Shown here piece after piece: positions 31,936 through 42,930 of a stretch of DNA of 42,930 bases. Made by a program: the position numbers and the translations under genes. Below the pieces are notes generated by a model. The model did not search any database. It was given only the letters and a program-made list of their open reading frames with translations, and was not told where the DNA came from. The DNA is from Schoenoplectus triqueter (lineage: Eukaryota; Streptophyta; Magnoliopsida; Poales; Cyperaceae): assembly GCA_964058805.1 (NCBI GenBank), contig CAXKVV010000242.1:1-42930 (forward strand), written 5' to 3'. Position 1 is the stretch's first letter. Every line of letters begins with the position of its first letter.

Positions 31936-33248
31936 AGTTAGACCAATGCTAGAGTTTCTTGACAGAAGCTGACGTCGTTGTGGCGAGGATGGAGGCGGAT
32001 GAAGAAAAAGTGGCAGTTCAAAAATCCTAGATGTGTTTCGCCTCGTCTCCTTTTTCGCTCCGCGTGGACGAAGCAGAGGTGATCAGATCAGAGAAAGAGA
32101 AGAACAGAGGGCTAGAGAAGAGAGATAGAGGAGAGAGGCTGCTAGAGTTTTCTTCTGTGAAACCTCACTTTCAGAATGTCATCGAAACAAAATCAACTTT
32201 ATTCCTAAACTTATATTTGCACAACAAAGTATCCTTAAATATTTTTAAAAAAATACAAAGTTTGTTCTTAAATTTCTTTCGAAAAAATAAGTTGGTTCTT
32301 TTATTTACATTAATTACATCAATTTATTGACTTTTGAAATAAAAATTAATTTGATAATGATTAATAAATGTTGAATGGTGAGATTTAACAGAGACTTTCT
32401 CCAATAACATTCACTACAACAAATTAATATGGTTTCTTTCAACGATTAATTAGAGACGCCCTCTATTCCGCCCAAAGCGAGATGAATTGCAACGAGATAA
32501 GCCTTAATAATCGGCCAGATCCCTTTTCGTCTCATCCAAATTTTAGCGCGACGCTTCAACTCCATTTCTAATTTCTACTAATTGAGATTTTTCATCTGAA
32601 ATCTAACCTCGTGTTCTCTTTTCAAGAAAATAAATGATAATTAGATCTTCTCCGAAATGAAAAGACTGGACTGAGGTATTGAATTGTACTTTTATAGAAT
32701 TAATTTGTTTTTATCTAAGAAATTATTTGATTTTATTGTTCTTTCTGCTTAATCGGAATTGAAGCTAGAGATCTGTAACAATTGGGGTTGTTAGGTTATT
32801 ACCAGTAATTAATTAGCCAAGTTTCTTATAGACATGAAAATCGTAATTGCTTATCTGTCTCTTGGTTCGCTGCTCCTTTTCGTTGACCATACAGAAGATG
32901 AGTTTCTATAGTTGAAGTATGAAAACAAGAGGTATTATAGAAGTTTTAGTTTCAAGTACTAATCTGTTTTTCATAATTTTCCATTTTAATTGGGGCTACG
33001 GGTCTAACCAACATATGCTGACATATTACTTTTCAAGATAGGAAATTTCATGCATTATGCAATAGAGGTACTAAATTATTTATTGTGATTTGATTTTCCT
33101 TTATCAAGTTTGACTTAAACTTAAATTAAAGTTGATAGTTAGACAATATTTGATTTTTCAAACAGTGCTAGTTAAAATAGCATGACCAGCTTTGTACTTG
33201 TGATATTTATCTTATTACTCGTAAATATTACAGAGCAAACAGCATGAC
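31936..33248. other. Intergenic DNA with a CACTA-like start
   Basis: CACTACAACAAATTAATATGG at about 32411 looks like a CACTA terminus, but no inverse end was found. A GA-rich tract at 32060-32150 gives open frames of low complexity only. No gene is supported. Confidence 0.35.
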
Positions 33249-33566
33249 TAGAGGTGGCAATCGGGCGGGTCGGGTTCGGGTTCGAGTTCGGCTCAGATGA
33301 GTCGGGTCAGTTTGACCTTTTGGAAGAAATCATGTAAGTTTAGGTCGAGTCAGGATCAGATCAATTTATATGTTGTGTTTTTTTTAGATCTTTGATAGAT
33401 TTCGATTGAATTGAAAATCATTTAATCTCGGATCGAATCTAATCAGTTTGACTTTTTTTTTAAATTAGATTGAATCGGATTTCAATCCGGATGGGTCGGA
33501 CAGATTTTTCAGATCAAATTGAGTTGGATTTCTCGGATCAGATCGGCTCGGGCTCTACCACCTCTA
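33249..33566. mobile_element. hAT-like element (318 bp), TSD not seen
   Basis: Ends TAGAGGTGGCAA and ACCACCTCTA are inverted and match the 38933-39125 element's termini. The interior has GGGTCGGGTTCGGGTTCG and GATCGGCTCGGGCTC subterminal repeats. The flanking 8-mers (AGCATGAC and ACAATTCT) do not match. Confidence 0.7.
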
Positions 33567-35555
33567 ACAATTCTTATATCTTGATACATGTACACACAGG
33601 TACCCGTTCACTTCAGAGTTCAGAGAATACTCCCAAGCTAGAAAATCATGGAAAAATCTGTCTTGTCCGCAGTTGGTTCCGCTCCGAATTGGTTGATTTA
33701 ACTTGAAATTAAACCGATTTATGAAACTATTGTTTAAACCGAGTTGTAAGAAGTAATCCAGTATTAACTAATACCTCTCTGGTATAAGTATATCATTTTG
33801 TTGGTATAAATCAATTTGTTTACGACTATAAGGATCTGAGATGAAGTTGCTTTGGTCGGTAACCTCAATCATATTATTATATATCCTTATGATTTAATCA
33901 ACTTTCATTCATCATTGAATGAAATAAATGCATTTTAACCGCTTTGTAACAAATGTGAATTTGCAAATTATAGGATACTATATGAACCAAATTTTATCCA
34001 GATCAAGTCATTCATTTTATTTGATTTGAAAGAATAACAAAGTAGTACATCAATCAATTCAAAATTTTGTGTGTACTAGATTAAAATAACTAGCATAATT
34101 CTGAATTTTTTTTGTTTTCCTGATCAGAAAAATCATACATGAAAAGAAAAAAATAGGAAATTTAACATTGTAAGTGCGAGGGTTGGCATAATAGTGGCCA
34201 AACAATTAGATTGTTTTCTAAGAAACGAGGATTCAAGTACCCATAGAATTGTTCTCTTTATTTTGAAAAGTTGAAAAATATTTATTTGGAGACCCGCCAA
34301 CAAAAGCATGTAAGACATTGCATCTGCTATAAAATTAGTATTTAATGACCATGTGACTGTGAGTATTAAACCCAAGCAACTGGGATTATTAGACCGTTGC
34401 CAATTAATAAAACAGTTGTTTTACTGGGTCAGATTTAATTTGCTGATGGAACCCTGGAAGTGATCTTTAATTAGACCATTTCTCTGTCAACAGTTTTGAC
34501 CTTTTGACAAATTATTTTCAACTGAGTCTTTGACAGAGTGAGCTAGTACGGATATCAAGTGACTAATTCACCCTTACAATTCTAATTGTCGATTAATTCT
34601 AATTTCTAATTCTCTCCCTCAATTACTCATTTCCTCTCCTTCAATTGCATATTTTTGTTATCAACTATCTTTCATGTGCTGAACTTTGGTCCCAACCCAA
34701 TTCAGGAATTTCTTCCCTCCAAAATTGTGTGGTATTTAATAGTCGTGTCAAATGGCCCAACTCTGTCGCTCTTCCTAGGCCCATCACGAACAGTGTATAT
34801 TAACTTTTTGTGTGCTAATGAAAATTAGTAGATGGATCCATTTATTACGTAGATTGCTTTTACAGAGATTAATATTGGGATAAAATATAAATAAATGGTG
34901 ACAGCCAAATCCTCAAGAGGCGATCAATGTGCAGCAGTGGCGATCTAGTGTTCTGATGCCAATAGTGATAAGCCAAGTATTTAAGAGGAAACAAAAGAAG
35001 ACACGATAGTAATAGTGGGGAGAAGCTCTTAACTCTTAAAAAGAAGATAAAATTCTTCATAGGATTATTGTGCATTACGACAAAAGCAAAGTTCATACTA
35101 TATAATGGTATGTTTCTGCCTAGCTATAGATTCAATGCACGTATTTAAATCTCATAAAAATACAAACGCGAGTAATAAAAGAATAAGAATATAAATACTA
35201 TCAAAGATATTCAAATATTCTTTAATATTTTTTTGATGTAGCAAAATAATTAGAGGATATTTGAATATATCTTTGATAGATTTGAATATTCTCTAATAAT
35301 TTGATTTGATCTTGTTTCTTTCAGACCTCAAAATTAATCAAATGACTGTGGCAGGCTTCTATTCTTGTATTTTACACAGAAATTAAAAATGATGACTTAA
35401 AAAAACTCAAAACACTTCAAATTTTTATATCTCACGAGATTTTCATATAAAGAATTTAATGAAGATGATAAATTAAATTTTTGAGATGATTTGATATATT
35501 TTTTTAGTTAAGTTCACGGAAGACCTCCGTGAGCTTAACCTCACGGTATCTTTAC
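33567..35555. other. Intergenic DNA, about 2 kb
   Basis: A - strand frame at 34133-34375 (text NTNFIADAMSYMLLLAGLQ) faintly recalls the RNase H end of plant LINE-like elements, too weak to call. Nothing else was recognised. Confidence 0.35.
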
Positions 35556-35975
35556 TATATATATATATATATATATAGTGAGGCTATGGTGCTTCGTGAA
35601 GTACAAAATCTCTTGTGCTTCACGTTCGTATCTCGAATTTAAAAATTTAAACGGCCGATCCAAACCGTTGAACATCATCTTCCTATTGAAATATCTTTGG
35701 AGATCAAATTTTATATTTTTTTTGAAATTTTTTACTATTTTTTAAATGGGTATAAATTTTGCTGTTCTAATGATTTTTGCACCATCCAAAAACTAACGAT
35801 TTGTACCCATCTAAAAAATAGAAAAAAATTTCAAAAAAATATAAATTTTGATCTCCAAAGATAGTTCAATATGAAGATCATGTTCACCAATTTGGATCAG
35901 CCGTTTGAACTTTTAAATCCGACATACTGACGCAAATCACGGAAACTTTTGTGTTTCGCGAAGCACCATAGACTC

Positions 35976-36030
<55 letters not shown>
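35556..36030. repeat. (TA)n microsatellite split by a MITE
   Basis: (TA)n runs occupy 35556-35577 and 35978-36030, on either side of the foldback element. Confidence 0.9.
35578..35977. mobile_element. (TA)n-targeted foldback MITE (400 bp), Micron-like
   Basis: The ends GTGAGGCTATGGTGCTTCG and the inverse of ATGAGTCTATGGTGCTTCG pair, and the inverted arms continue for about 190 bp each (for example TTTGGAGATCAAATTTTAT with ATAAATTTTGATCTCCAAA). The element is embedded exactly in (TA)n on both sides, the target of the rice Micron family; family membership itself is inferred. Confidence 0.85.
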
Positions 36031-36033
<3 letters not shown>

Positions 36034-36229
36034 GCGGAGATATTCACACATAGATTTGATTTGAATGGATCATTTTTAATTTAAACTGCTGTGAAAAATT
36101 TTAAACACAAATTTTAATGTGCATAAAATTTATTAGTGTTAAATAAAATGTATTGATTATTGAGTGGGATGGTTAACTATAAAAAAATAAAAAAAATAAA
36201 AAGATCCCCGAAAACACCTAGGAAACAAT

Positions 36230-37910
36230 TCCAAACTCCGTCGTCGTTTCGCCGATCGTCTCTATCTCCCAAATAGCCTCACATTCGCATCACTCTCTCA
36301 AAACCGAAGCGTACTCAAACCCTTCTGGCCTTCTCTCCTTAACCACCCCTGCCCTCTCACCTTTCAACCTCTTCTCCCGTTTGCGCTTCTCCTCTGCCTC
36401 ACACACACTCTCTCTCGATGCTTCCTCTCAAAACCTGACTGCCTGCCCTCACCTTTCACCCCGTCCGGCCGTCCCTATTACTCTCCCTGCCTCTCCGACT
36501 CAACGCACCAGATGCAACCCCTCTCCTCCGCACCCCACTCTCTCTCTCTCCGCGACCCTTCCTGGTCTATCCAGGGATTGACATGAATGTACCAGCTCCT
36601 TGCCATGCATCCCTTCCCTGGAAGGAGATCTATACAGCTGCCTTCGGTATTAAATTTTTGTCTTTCAAAGTAGAATTTGTAGTGTTTTTGTTTTAATCTT
36701 TTCAAATCCAAGAAAATTGGGCGTAGTTAAGAGTACACCCTGTATGGAATGATTTATTTGGATAAAAAAATCAAGTGCAACATAACTTTTGCTTCTTTTG
36801 GGTGATGTTTCTGAATCTGATACCAATAATGAGTGTGATGTTAGGCAACTTCAATCACATGAATTATCATATAAATTGTCTAACTGCTCTTTTTGGACAG
36901 TTGATTCTCATTCCTATTGTTTTCCGCCAACAGGACAAGCACATTGGTTAGTCTTTCTCCTTTTGGGAACCATTTGCAATTTTAATAGTCATGTGCAGAT
37001 CTTATGTGGTGTGTTTCCCTGTGTGCAACGGCAACTCGTGTGAAGGTTAGGTATTCTGATACCACTCTCCTATGTGCTAGATAGTGAATTTTATCTTAAA
37101 AGAACTGATGAAATTCCATCATAAATTTTAATTAATTAATGTTCTCAGATTTCAGGGAAAATGCATGTACTAGATGGCATGTGGAGTTGTTCCTTGAGGA
37201 AGGCTACCTAACAGAAATCTGTTAATATGAAGATATTGGTAGCAACCACATTCTAACCCCTTCTGAAGTAGCCATTGATGCAATCCTCGACCTGGCAGGC
37301 CTATCTTGCCCTATCGCTGCCAGCACAATTACTCAACATGAACTACCTATTTCTTGTGATCTATTAATAACATCACATTTAGAAATAAAATAATATTGTA
37401 CTTATTTCATTGTTTGAATGTTTGTAGAAATTTTGAATGCAAATTCCTGGGTGGGGCTGCCTATTGTCCAGCAATCCAAAGCAAAGATATGCCTCTATGG
37501 TAAGGTTTTAAAATACGGATTTCAATATACATGTGGTTAATCACTGCATAGTGCATATGCGATATGCGGGTGTATATGTGGTTCAGTATGCGAATTACAT
37601 ATGCAGATATGTATTCTAAAAGATTCTTATAATATTTGAATTGATCATTTATCTTTGAAGAATTTTAATGTAAAATAAGAAAATATATATAAGATATTAA
37701 TATAATTTTGAATATTTTGTAAGAAAAAATAATATAATTAATTTTATAGAGTTAATACGATAAATATTTTAAAAAATAATGTATTATTGAATATGTGGAT
37801 GCATACTCTTATACATGTGGTATCGCACCGCATATGCGGCCATGTGGCCGCATTTTAAAATAATGCTCTATGGTGTGGCTGTTAACACCAATATCCCACC
37901 AAAATGATGG
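36230..37910 (+). pseudogene. Putative broken gene, identity unknown
   Basis: A pyrimidine-rich, leader-like stretch (36230-36580) precedes an ATG at 36583 with a short exon (MNVPAPCHASLPWKEIYTAAF, donor at 36647). Protein-like segments follow: DVSESDTNNECDVRQLQSHE with FPPTGQAHW (36803-36945), a segment with ENACTRWHVELFLEEGYLTE, then HILTPSEVAIDAILDLAG with SCPIAAS (37150-37330), and ILNANSWVGLPIVQQSKAK (about 37432-37500). The last segment is cut by a hAT MITE and resumes as VAVNTNIPP at 37874. An in-frame stop after LTEIC and the insertion suggest it is inactive. I do not recognise the family; exon borders are tentative. Confidence 0.4.
37501..37865. mobile_element. hAT-type MITE (365 bp) with 8-bp TSD
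   Basis: It is flanked by CTCTATGG at 37493-37500 and 37866-37873. The ends TAAGGTTTTAAAATACGG and CCGCATTTTAAAATAATG form an imperfect inverted repeat, and GCATATGCG-type motifs recur in both subterminal regions. Confidence 0.8.
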
Positions 37911-38840
37911 TAATTAAATTTGCTAATGCCAGCCCAAATTGGTTAATCTCCTATCAAATCATCTGAATGTGATTTTCTCATTAGTTTTAGTTGTAGTCTA
38001 GATTGTACTCCTATAAGCCGATAGAAGGTAAAGTATAGTTTTTGTTGTAATCGTTTTCGATTGCTTTTTATATTCTCCCCTATTGTAGCTTGGATCGGTT
38101 TCATCAGATTTGGCCTCACTGAGGTCCATTTTTGAAATTAATACAAATTGAGGTTGCTTTTGGATTAACGAACTGTTCCTAATATCTATCAGAACTGAAA
38201 TAGTTCTGTTATTATTTCTCTAGTGGTTTCTCGGCTTTCAAGTAGCTGTATATTCCAAAACGATAAAAAAAATTAATATCAGCAAATCAATCTAGGATTT
38301 GTAACCTTCAAAAAAAATTGCGAGTTTGAGACATGATATGAAGGGGACCGTACAGACCCAACCCCAACTCGTTGCTAAGCTGTGAAAAATTAATGAACTC
38401 GGTAGTCAAATTTTTTTTTTTTTGCTGACATGTTTGAGTTAATTATTTATATTAAGTTATTAACTATTGTAGCCCCCCTACCACGAATTGTGCTTTTTAT
38501 GGACTGTTATTGTTGTGAAAGCAAGAATTATATCACAAACATGGCATTTTAGTCGTTATTTCATTTGATGATGGCAGGAGAAATATACCGAAGTTTGTGA
38601 TATAGATTTTTTAGTTCTTAATCACATATTGTTAGACGTCTGGGTATGCTTGTATTTGGGGGAACAATTCAATGCAATGTGGTAATATTTTTTTATTACT
38701 TGTTGAACAAAGAGTGTGGTAATATTTTTTTTATTACTTGTTGACAAGGAGTGTGGTAAATAAGCTGCTTGATTCCATCTTTTTTTTTTGTGCCATTTAC
38801 ACGTTTTATTTTTGAAGGAAATATTGATGATCAAACATCA
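37874..38840. other. Intergenic DNA before the ABCG gene
   Basis: After the last fragment of the broken gene, no feature is supported. A short tandem repeat (GTGGTAATATTTTTTTATTACTTGTTGA) occurs twice at 38680-38745. Confidence 0.4.
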
Positions 38841-38842
38841 CA

Positions 38843-39440
38843 AAAAGGATGAGCGAAACAGGTTGGAACATACTGGGATGAACGGATGTATTTTTCAATA
38901 TTTTCCCAAAAAGAAAAAAAAATGAATGGGATTAGAGGTGATAAAACTGATCCGGTCGATCTATTTTTTTTAAAACAATTAAATTAATCAAACCCGATTA
39001 AATTTTTATTCGATTCGATCTGATTTAATTTTTTTTTCAATCAAACTGATTTGATCTAACCTATTTGAATATGAATATATCCATCTGAACTCAAATCTGA
39101 CCCGATCTGTTAATTGCCACCTCTAAATGGGATAATTAAACAGGGAAGATGTATGATGGATGTAACAGAAAGCAAGAGATTTGCTGCCTCTGCGATTCCA
39201 CTACGAGACGTTGTATTGAGATCGCCCAAACATCCGCTTGAGAAATTTTTACCAAAAAAGGAAAGCGAAACAGGTTGGGATGTACTGGGGATGGACGTAT
39301 GTGGTTTTCAATACTTTCCCAAAAAGAAAAAGAAAAAAATCAATGGGATAATTAAATAGGTACGATGCATGAATGGATGTTATAGAAAGCAAGAGATTTA
39401 CTGCCTCTGCGAATTCACTGCAAGACATTGTAATATACAC
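38843..39440. repeat. Tandem duplication in the ABCG upstream region
   Basis: About 190-210 bases (GCGAAACAGGTTGG ... TTTTCCCAAAAAGAAAAA ... AGAAAGCAAGAGATTT ... CTGCCTCTGCGA) occur twice, at 38843-39240 and 39254-39440. Only the first copy is interrupted by a hAT MITE. The second copy ends about 230 bases before the ABCG ATG. Confidence 0.88.
38933..39125. mobile_element. hAT MITE (193 bp) with 8-bp TSD
   Basis: Ends are TAGAGGTGATAA and TTGCCACCTCTA. AATGGGAT is duplicated at 38925-38932 and 39126-39133. The downstream tandem copy has a single CAATGGGATAATTAAA at the matching position, an empty site. Confidence 0.95.
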
Positions 39441-39671
39441 TCCTCTCTCCTCCTGTATTAAAGCGAGTGAGGAAGGGGAGTTGCATTTGTTAAAACCTGA
39501 CACCACAACTCGCTCCTCCTCCTCTCGGGTGCATACGAAGAAAGACTAAAACTAAGAGAACCATATACACGCCGTAGCTCTGCTTGCTGAATGTGGTTGA
39601 ATTGATTAGTTGTTCATTAGTGAGGAATATATACATTTTGGTCATTAGAGAGGTATATTTGAGTGAAGGAG

Positions 39672-42600
39672 ATGATGGACGTAGAAATGGTCGGAGGCAA
39701 TTCCATATTTTTCAAGCCTCAGCGCTCCCTCACTCTCAAGGTTTGCATGCTAGTTAAATTACAGTAGCTTTGATTCTAGCATTGTATTTGTTTTTACATT
39801 TGATTGTATAGGTTGTCCAGTTTGGACTTTTTTTATATTTTTGCAAGCATGGCGTTCCGTAATTTAATCCATACTCTATTGTGCACGAATGGACGGTGAA
39901 AACTGAAAATAAATTTATTCAATAATTTTGACGTACTCATAAATAGTAATTGCTGGGTTTAAAATTATACAACAAAAATTTTGATATATATTATTTGTGT
40001 ATTGTTGATCCAACAATAAAATGTCAGCAACGATTCATAATTCCCTATGTAAAGGAATATTAAAAGGTACATATTTTGTTCATGATATTAAACAATTTTA
40101 CTTTTTGACTAGAAGAGAGAATTTGTGAGTTGAAAAGATTGGGTTAACAAATTTTCTATCTACAAGGTCTGTTTTGAAATAAATTTCAAGTTCCTATTTT
40201 GGGCCGGGCTTTCACTCCCACATAATCATTTGCTAGCATTGAAAAGTACCAGTCTACCCGCTAATTACAGTATCCATATTACATTGAACTTAATAAACGA
40301 TAAATATTAAATTTGTAAGGAGATAATACAGTTATCCTAATTTTTTATAAGATTGTTTTAGTTTCAATTTAAGGAAAAAAATATTTTCAATTTATCTCAT
40401 TGCCAGTAAAATCTAACCATAAATGTATATATCTTCAGTCTTCACACACACCAGATTTTCATTAGCTCATTAAATCTATGAAATTACAAAATAAAAACAA
40501 GACAGCTATGGTGATAAAGACACAGCTTCATAATCTAACTTGATGATTTTGATTTTGACAATTTTGCACAGTTCGAGAATGTAGGGTACAAGATCAAAAG
40601 CGGCCAGAAAAGCTTAACCCGCACCATCCTAAATGGAGTTTCAGGTACTATAAAATATACATATCTGTGTGTTCTGGCTTTTGAGTTATGATTCACAATT
40701 TCACATCTATTATTGCCGAAATATGACTTGTATTTGCTGATTTCGTATTTTGGATCTTACATGAAGGTAACAAAAATTTTGCTTTTAATGACAGGTGTTG
40801 TTCTTCCTGGAGAGATGCTGGCATTGATGGGCCCATCAGGTAGTGGAAAGACCACTCTTCTCACAATACTGGGTGGGCGACTCACTTTAAATGGTACCAA
40901 ATCTTCCAAAGGAACAATTACTGGTAACGTCACCTTCAATGGACTTTCATACTCAAGTTCTCTCAGTCGCAACATTGGATTTGTGACCCAGGTAACTGTC
41001 ATTCATTTTTTTCTATTGAAAAATCTTGAGCAATTCTACTCTTAGTTATTTCCGGCATGCAATCAGGGGATGCTCAAGATATTTCAGTGTTGACAATACA
41101 TTACCAAACAAACATTTCCAATTATAGTCAATGATGAAATTAAGAAATAAGATAGTTAACACTCATAAATTAAATCAGGATGATGTTCTTTACCCCAACC
41201 TCACAGTCACTGAGACACTACTCTACACTGCGCTGCTCCGGCTTCCGGATTCGATCTCTAGGAAGGAGAAAGCTGCCATTGCAGAGGGCGTTGTGACAGA
41301 ATTGGGCCTCACAGCATGCCGTCACAGCATAATTGGGAATTCAGAAAAACGTGGTGTATCAGGTGGTGAGAGGAAGCGTGTTAGCATTGGTCAGGAGTTG
41401 CTCATCAACCCGAGTTTACTCTTTTTGGATGAACCCACCTCCGGCTTAGATTCGACTACTGCTGGTAAAATTGTGCTCACATTGTTAAGTCTGACTAAGC
41501 GTGGTTGCACAGTTGTCATGAGCATACACCAACCATCCAGCTGGATGTTTTACATTTTTCACAAGGTGTTGCTTTTATCAGATGGGAATCCATTATACTT
41601 TGGTAAGGCTTCCTGTGCAATGGAGTATTTTGCAAGTGTTGGCTATGCACCAAGTGTGCCCATGAACCCATGTGACTTCCTTCTTGACATTGCTAATGGT
41701 ATGTGATTTCGAACATTTGCTCTTATCTATAGAACATGATGTAAGATCATATCCTCTGATTCTTGGGTACATCCTTGAATTAGTTTGTAGTTGAAGTTGT
41801 GATTATTTTAATTTCTTGTTTGTTTCTGTTTAAAATTTGATCTTTTGCTTCATTTCATGAGCATTTTCACGATCATCAGAAAATTTCAATGCAAGTCTGG
41901 GTGTTAGTATTGTCATGTAAGGAATAAGGCTTTGAATTAGAAAGAAAAACAACACTTCTTGGAGCAGCACAAGTCTGGAAATATAACCTGATTCGAAAAA
42001 TTGTTTGACTCGTGAGGATCCAAACCTAACCGGATCAGATTTTTTTGAGAAAGTTAAACTAACTCTATTGGACCTGATTTGATATAACTCAACTTGAGAT
42101 CAAATGATCTACAATTTAATTAAAATTAATCAAAGAACTAAAAATATATATATAAATTATCCCGTGAATCCGAACCCTACTCAATCCACCCAAGTGCCCG
42201 GATTCTCAGACTTACATATGTGTGCTTTTTTTCTAAATTACGTTAAGTAAAGAATATAAGAAATAAAAGATTTGTAATAGACAAAAACGTGAATCGGTCT
42301 AGTGGATATGGCGCCAGGCTCTGTTGCATGGATATATATTTTCATCGAATTTTGCTGCACAAAAAATTTGGTCCGAATGAGCCATTCAGATGTAAGAATA
42401 GTAGTAGTTTGGAATGGTATGGTCCGTGCAGCTGTGTGAGTATATCTGTATATGACAGGTATAGAAAAATCAGCATATCACAGGACGCATCATAATTATA
42501 CGACGGCCATTTTGTCATATATGCATATTACATTTTTTCTGTGAGGAAAAGTTTCATGTTTTTGAAATTTTAGATGTTGGGGCATAGAATATCTCTTTTC

Positions 42601-42930
42601 AATATGTTTATCTGTTCTTCATTTACATTTTAGAATGCTGATCTCATAGTGTGAAGCAATTATATGAAATTGCAGGTTTGTATCCTGATGAAATAATGCG
42701 AGATAGAGAGAAAATCAAAGCTGAACTGGTTTCAGCATATGACACAAAGCTGAAAATCTTTGTACAAGAGGAACTGGAAGAAGTGTCAAGGCAATTGAAG
42801 AAAACAAAGCACCATTACAAAAGAGAAAACTGGTGTACCAGCTGGTGGAGCCAGTTCACAGTTTTGCTGGAGAGGGGTCTAAAAGAAAGAAGGCATGAGT
42901 CTTTCAGCACTCTCAAAATTATGCAAGTCT
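39672..42930 (+). CDS. ABCG/WBC half-size transporter, 5' part (cut by window end)
   Basis: Exons 39672-39740, 40572-40644, 40795-40991, 41179-41698 and 42676-42930 (open) join in frame to give the first 371 residues. The nucleotide-binding domain comes first, as in ABCG proteins: Walker [10 protein letters not shown] (60-68), Q-loop Gln113 (FVTQDD), signature VSGGER (173-178), Walker B LLFLDEP (193-199), D-loop SGLDS (201-205) and the switch His230 in [18 protein letters not shown] and then the linker [21 protein letters not shown] lead towards the first membrane helix, which lies beyond the window. Text is closest to the ABCG9/14/21 group of plant half transporters, which must dimerise; members move sterols, cytokinins or other small molecules, and the substrate here is not predictable. 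ATG 39675 could serve instead of 39672. Key ATPase residues are intact. Confidence 0.92.
41985..42205. mobile_element. Possible decayed hAT-like sequence in ABCG intron 4
   Basis: CCTAACCGGATCAGATTTTT and GTGAATCCGAACCCTACTCAA text resembles the GATC/CCGGAT-rich interiors of the hAT MITEs here. No termini or TSD were found. Confidence 0.3.

Noticed and set aside
32031..32330. 99-codon frame beginning MCFASSPFSLRVDEAE
   Set aside because: Half is a GA-rich tract and half is AT-rich low complexity; no domain, splice or promoter support.
32411..32530. Another CACTA element starting CACTACAACAAA
   Set aside because: No inverse terminus or 3-bp TSD could be found downstream, so it is left as a possible fragment only.
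33249..33566. TSD for the hAT-like element
   Set aside because: The adjacent 8-mers AGCATGAC and ACAATTCT do not match, so a clean insertion cannot be claimed.
34133..34375. LINE-type RNase H remnant on the - strand
   Set aside because: Only a vague resemblance around NTNFIADAMS; no catalytic motif, no other LINE domain nearby.
42283..42340. tRNA- or SINE-like start (GGTCTAGTGGATATGGCGCC)
   Set aside because: It looks like a box A region, but no box B (GGTTCGANNCC) or paired stems follow at the right distance.

Overview
This is a plant nuclear genome window, from a eudicot judging by its genes. It is AT-rich, has spliced genes with GT-AG introns and long intergenic stretches, and is packed with class II transposons. 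Four real genes stand out, all on the + strand. (1) A WD40 protein of the plant WDR44-like type (101-4223, four exons, 1007 aa). (2) EPF1, the secreted cysteine-rich peptide that limits stomatal density (6156-6695, two exons, 136 aa). (3) A complete TIR-only immune-type protein (27838-29199, two exons, 195 aa). (4) The first five exons of an ABCG/WBC half-size transporter that runs off the right edge (39672-42930). A fifth locus (about 36583-37910) looks like a broken gene of unknown identity.

Between the genes lies a dense, partly nested transposon landscape. Many elements can be delimited to the base because their target-site duplications (TSDs) survive. A Mutator-like element (MULE, 19796-23019, TSD AATTATGCA) carries a decayed transposase on the - strand. 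A 417-bp deletion derivative of the same family (4932-5348, TSD AGCTAAATT) sits upstream of EPF1. There are three CACTA-type elements (12709-~14283, 15293-16482, 26147-27053), the last two with 3-bp TSDs. hAT-type elements with 8-bp TSDs lie at 7318-7969, 14765-14977, 37501-37865 and 38933-39125. A (TA)n-flanked foldback MITE lies at 35578-35977, and several other long-arm foldback elements are present. One CACTA element is inserted inside the RNase H end of a 5'-truncated Ty1/copia retrotransposon (14988-~17160, - strand), which gives a readable insertion order.

The four genes are not functionally linked; this is a normal plant chromosome segment, not an operon. The main interest is the interplay of transposons with gene promoters (EPF1, the TIR gene, ABCG), a palindrome with matching arm changes in the MULE termini, a duplicated MULE end that carries its own target site, and a natural empty site beside one hAT insertion. 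I found no tRNA, rRNA or CRISPR-like feature.
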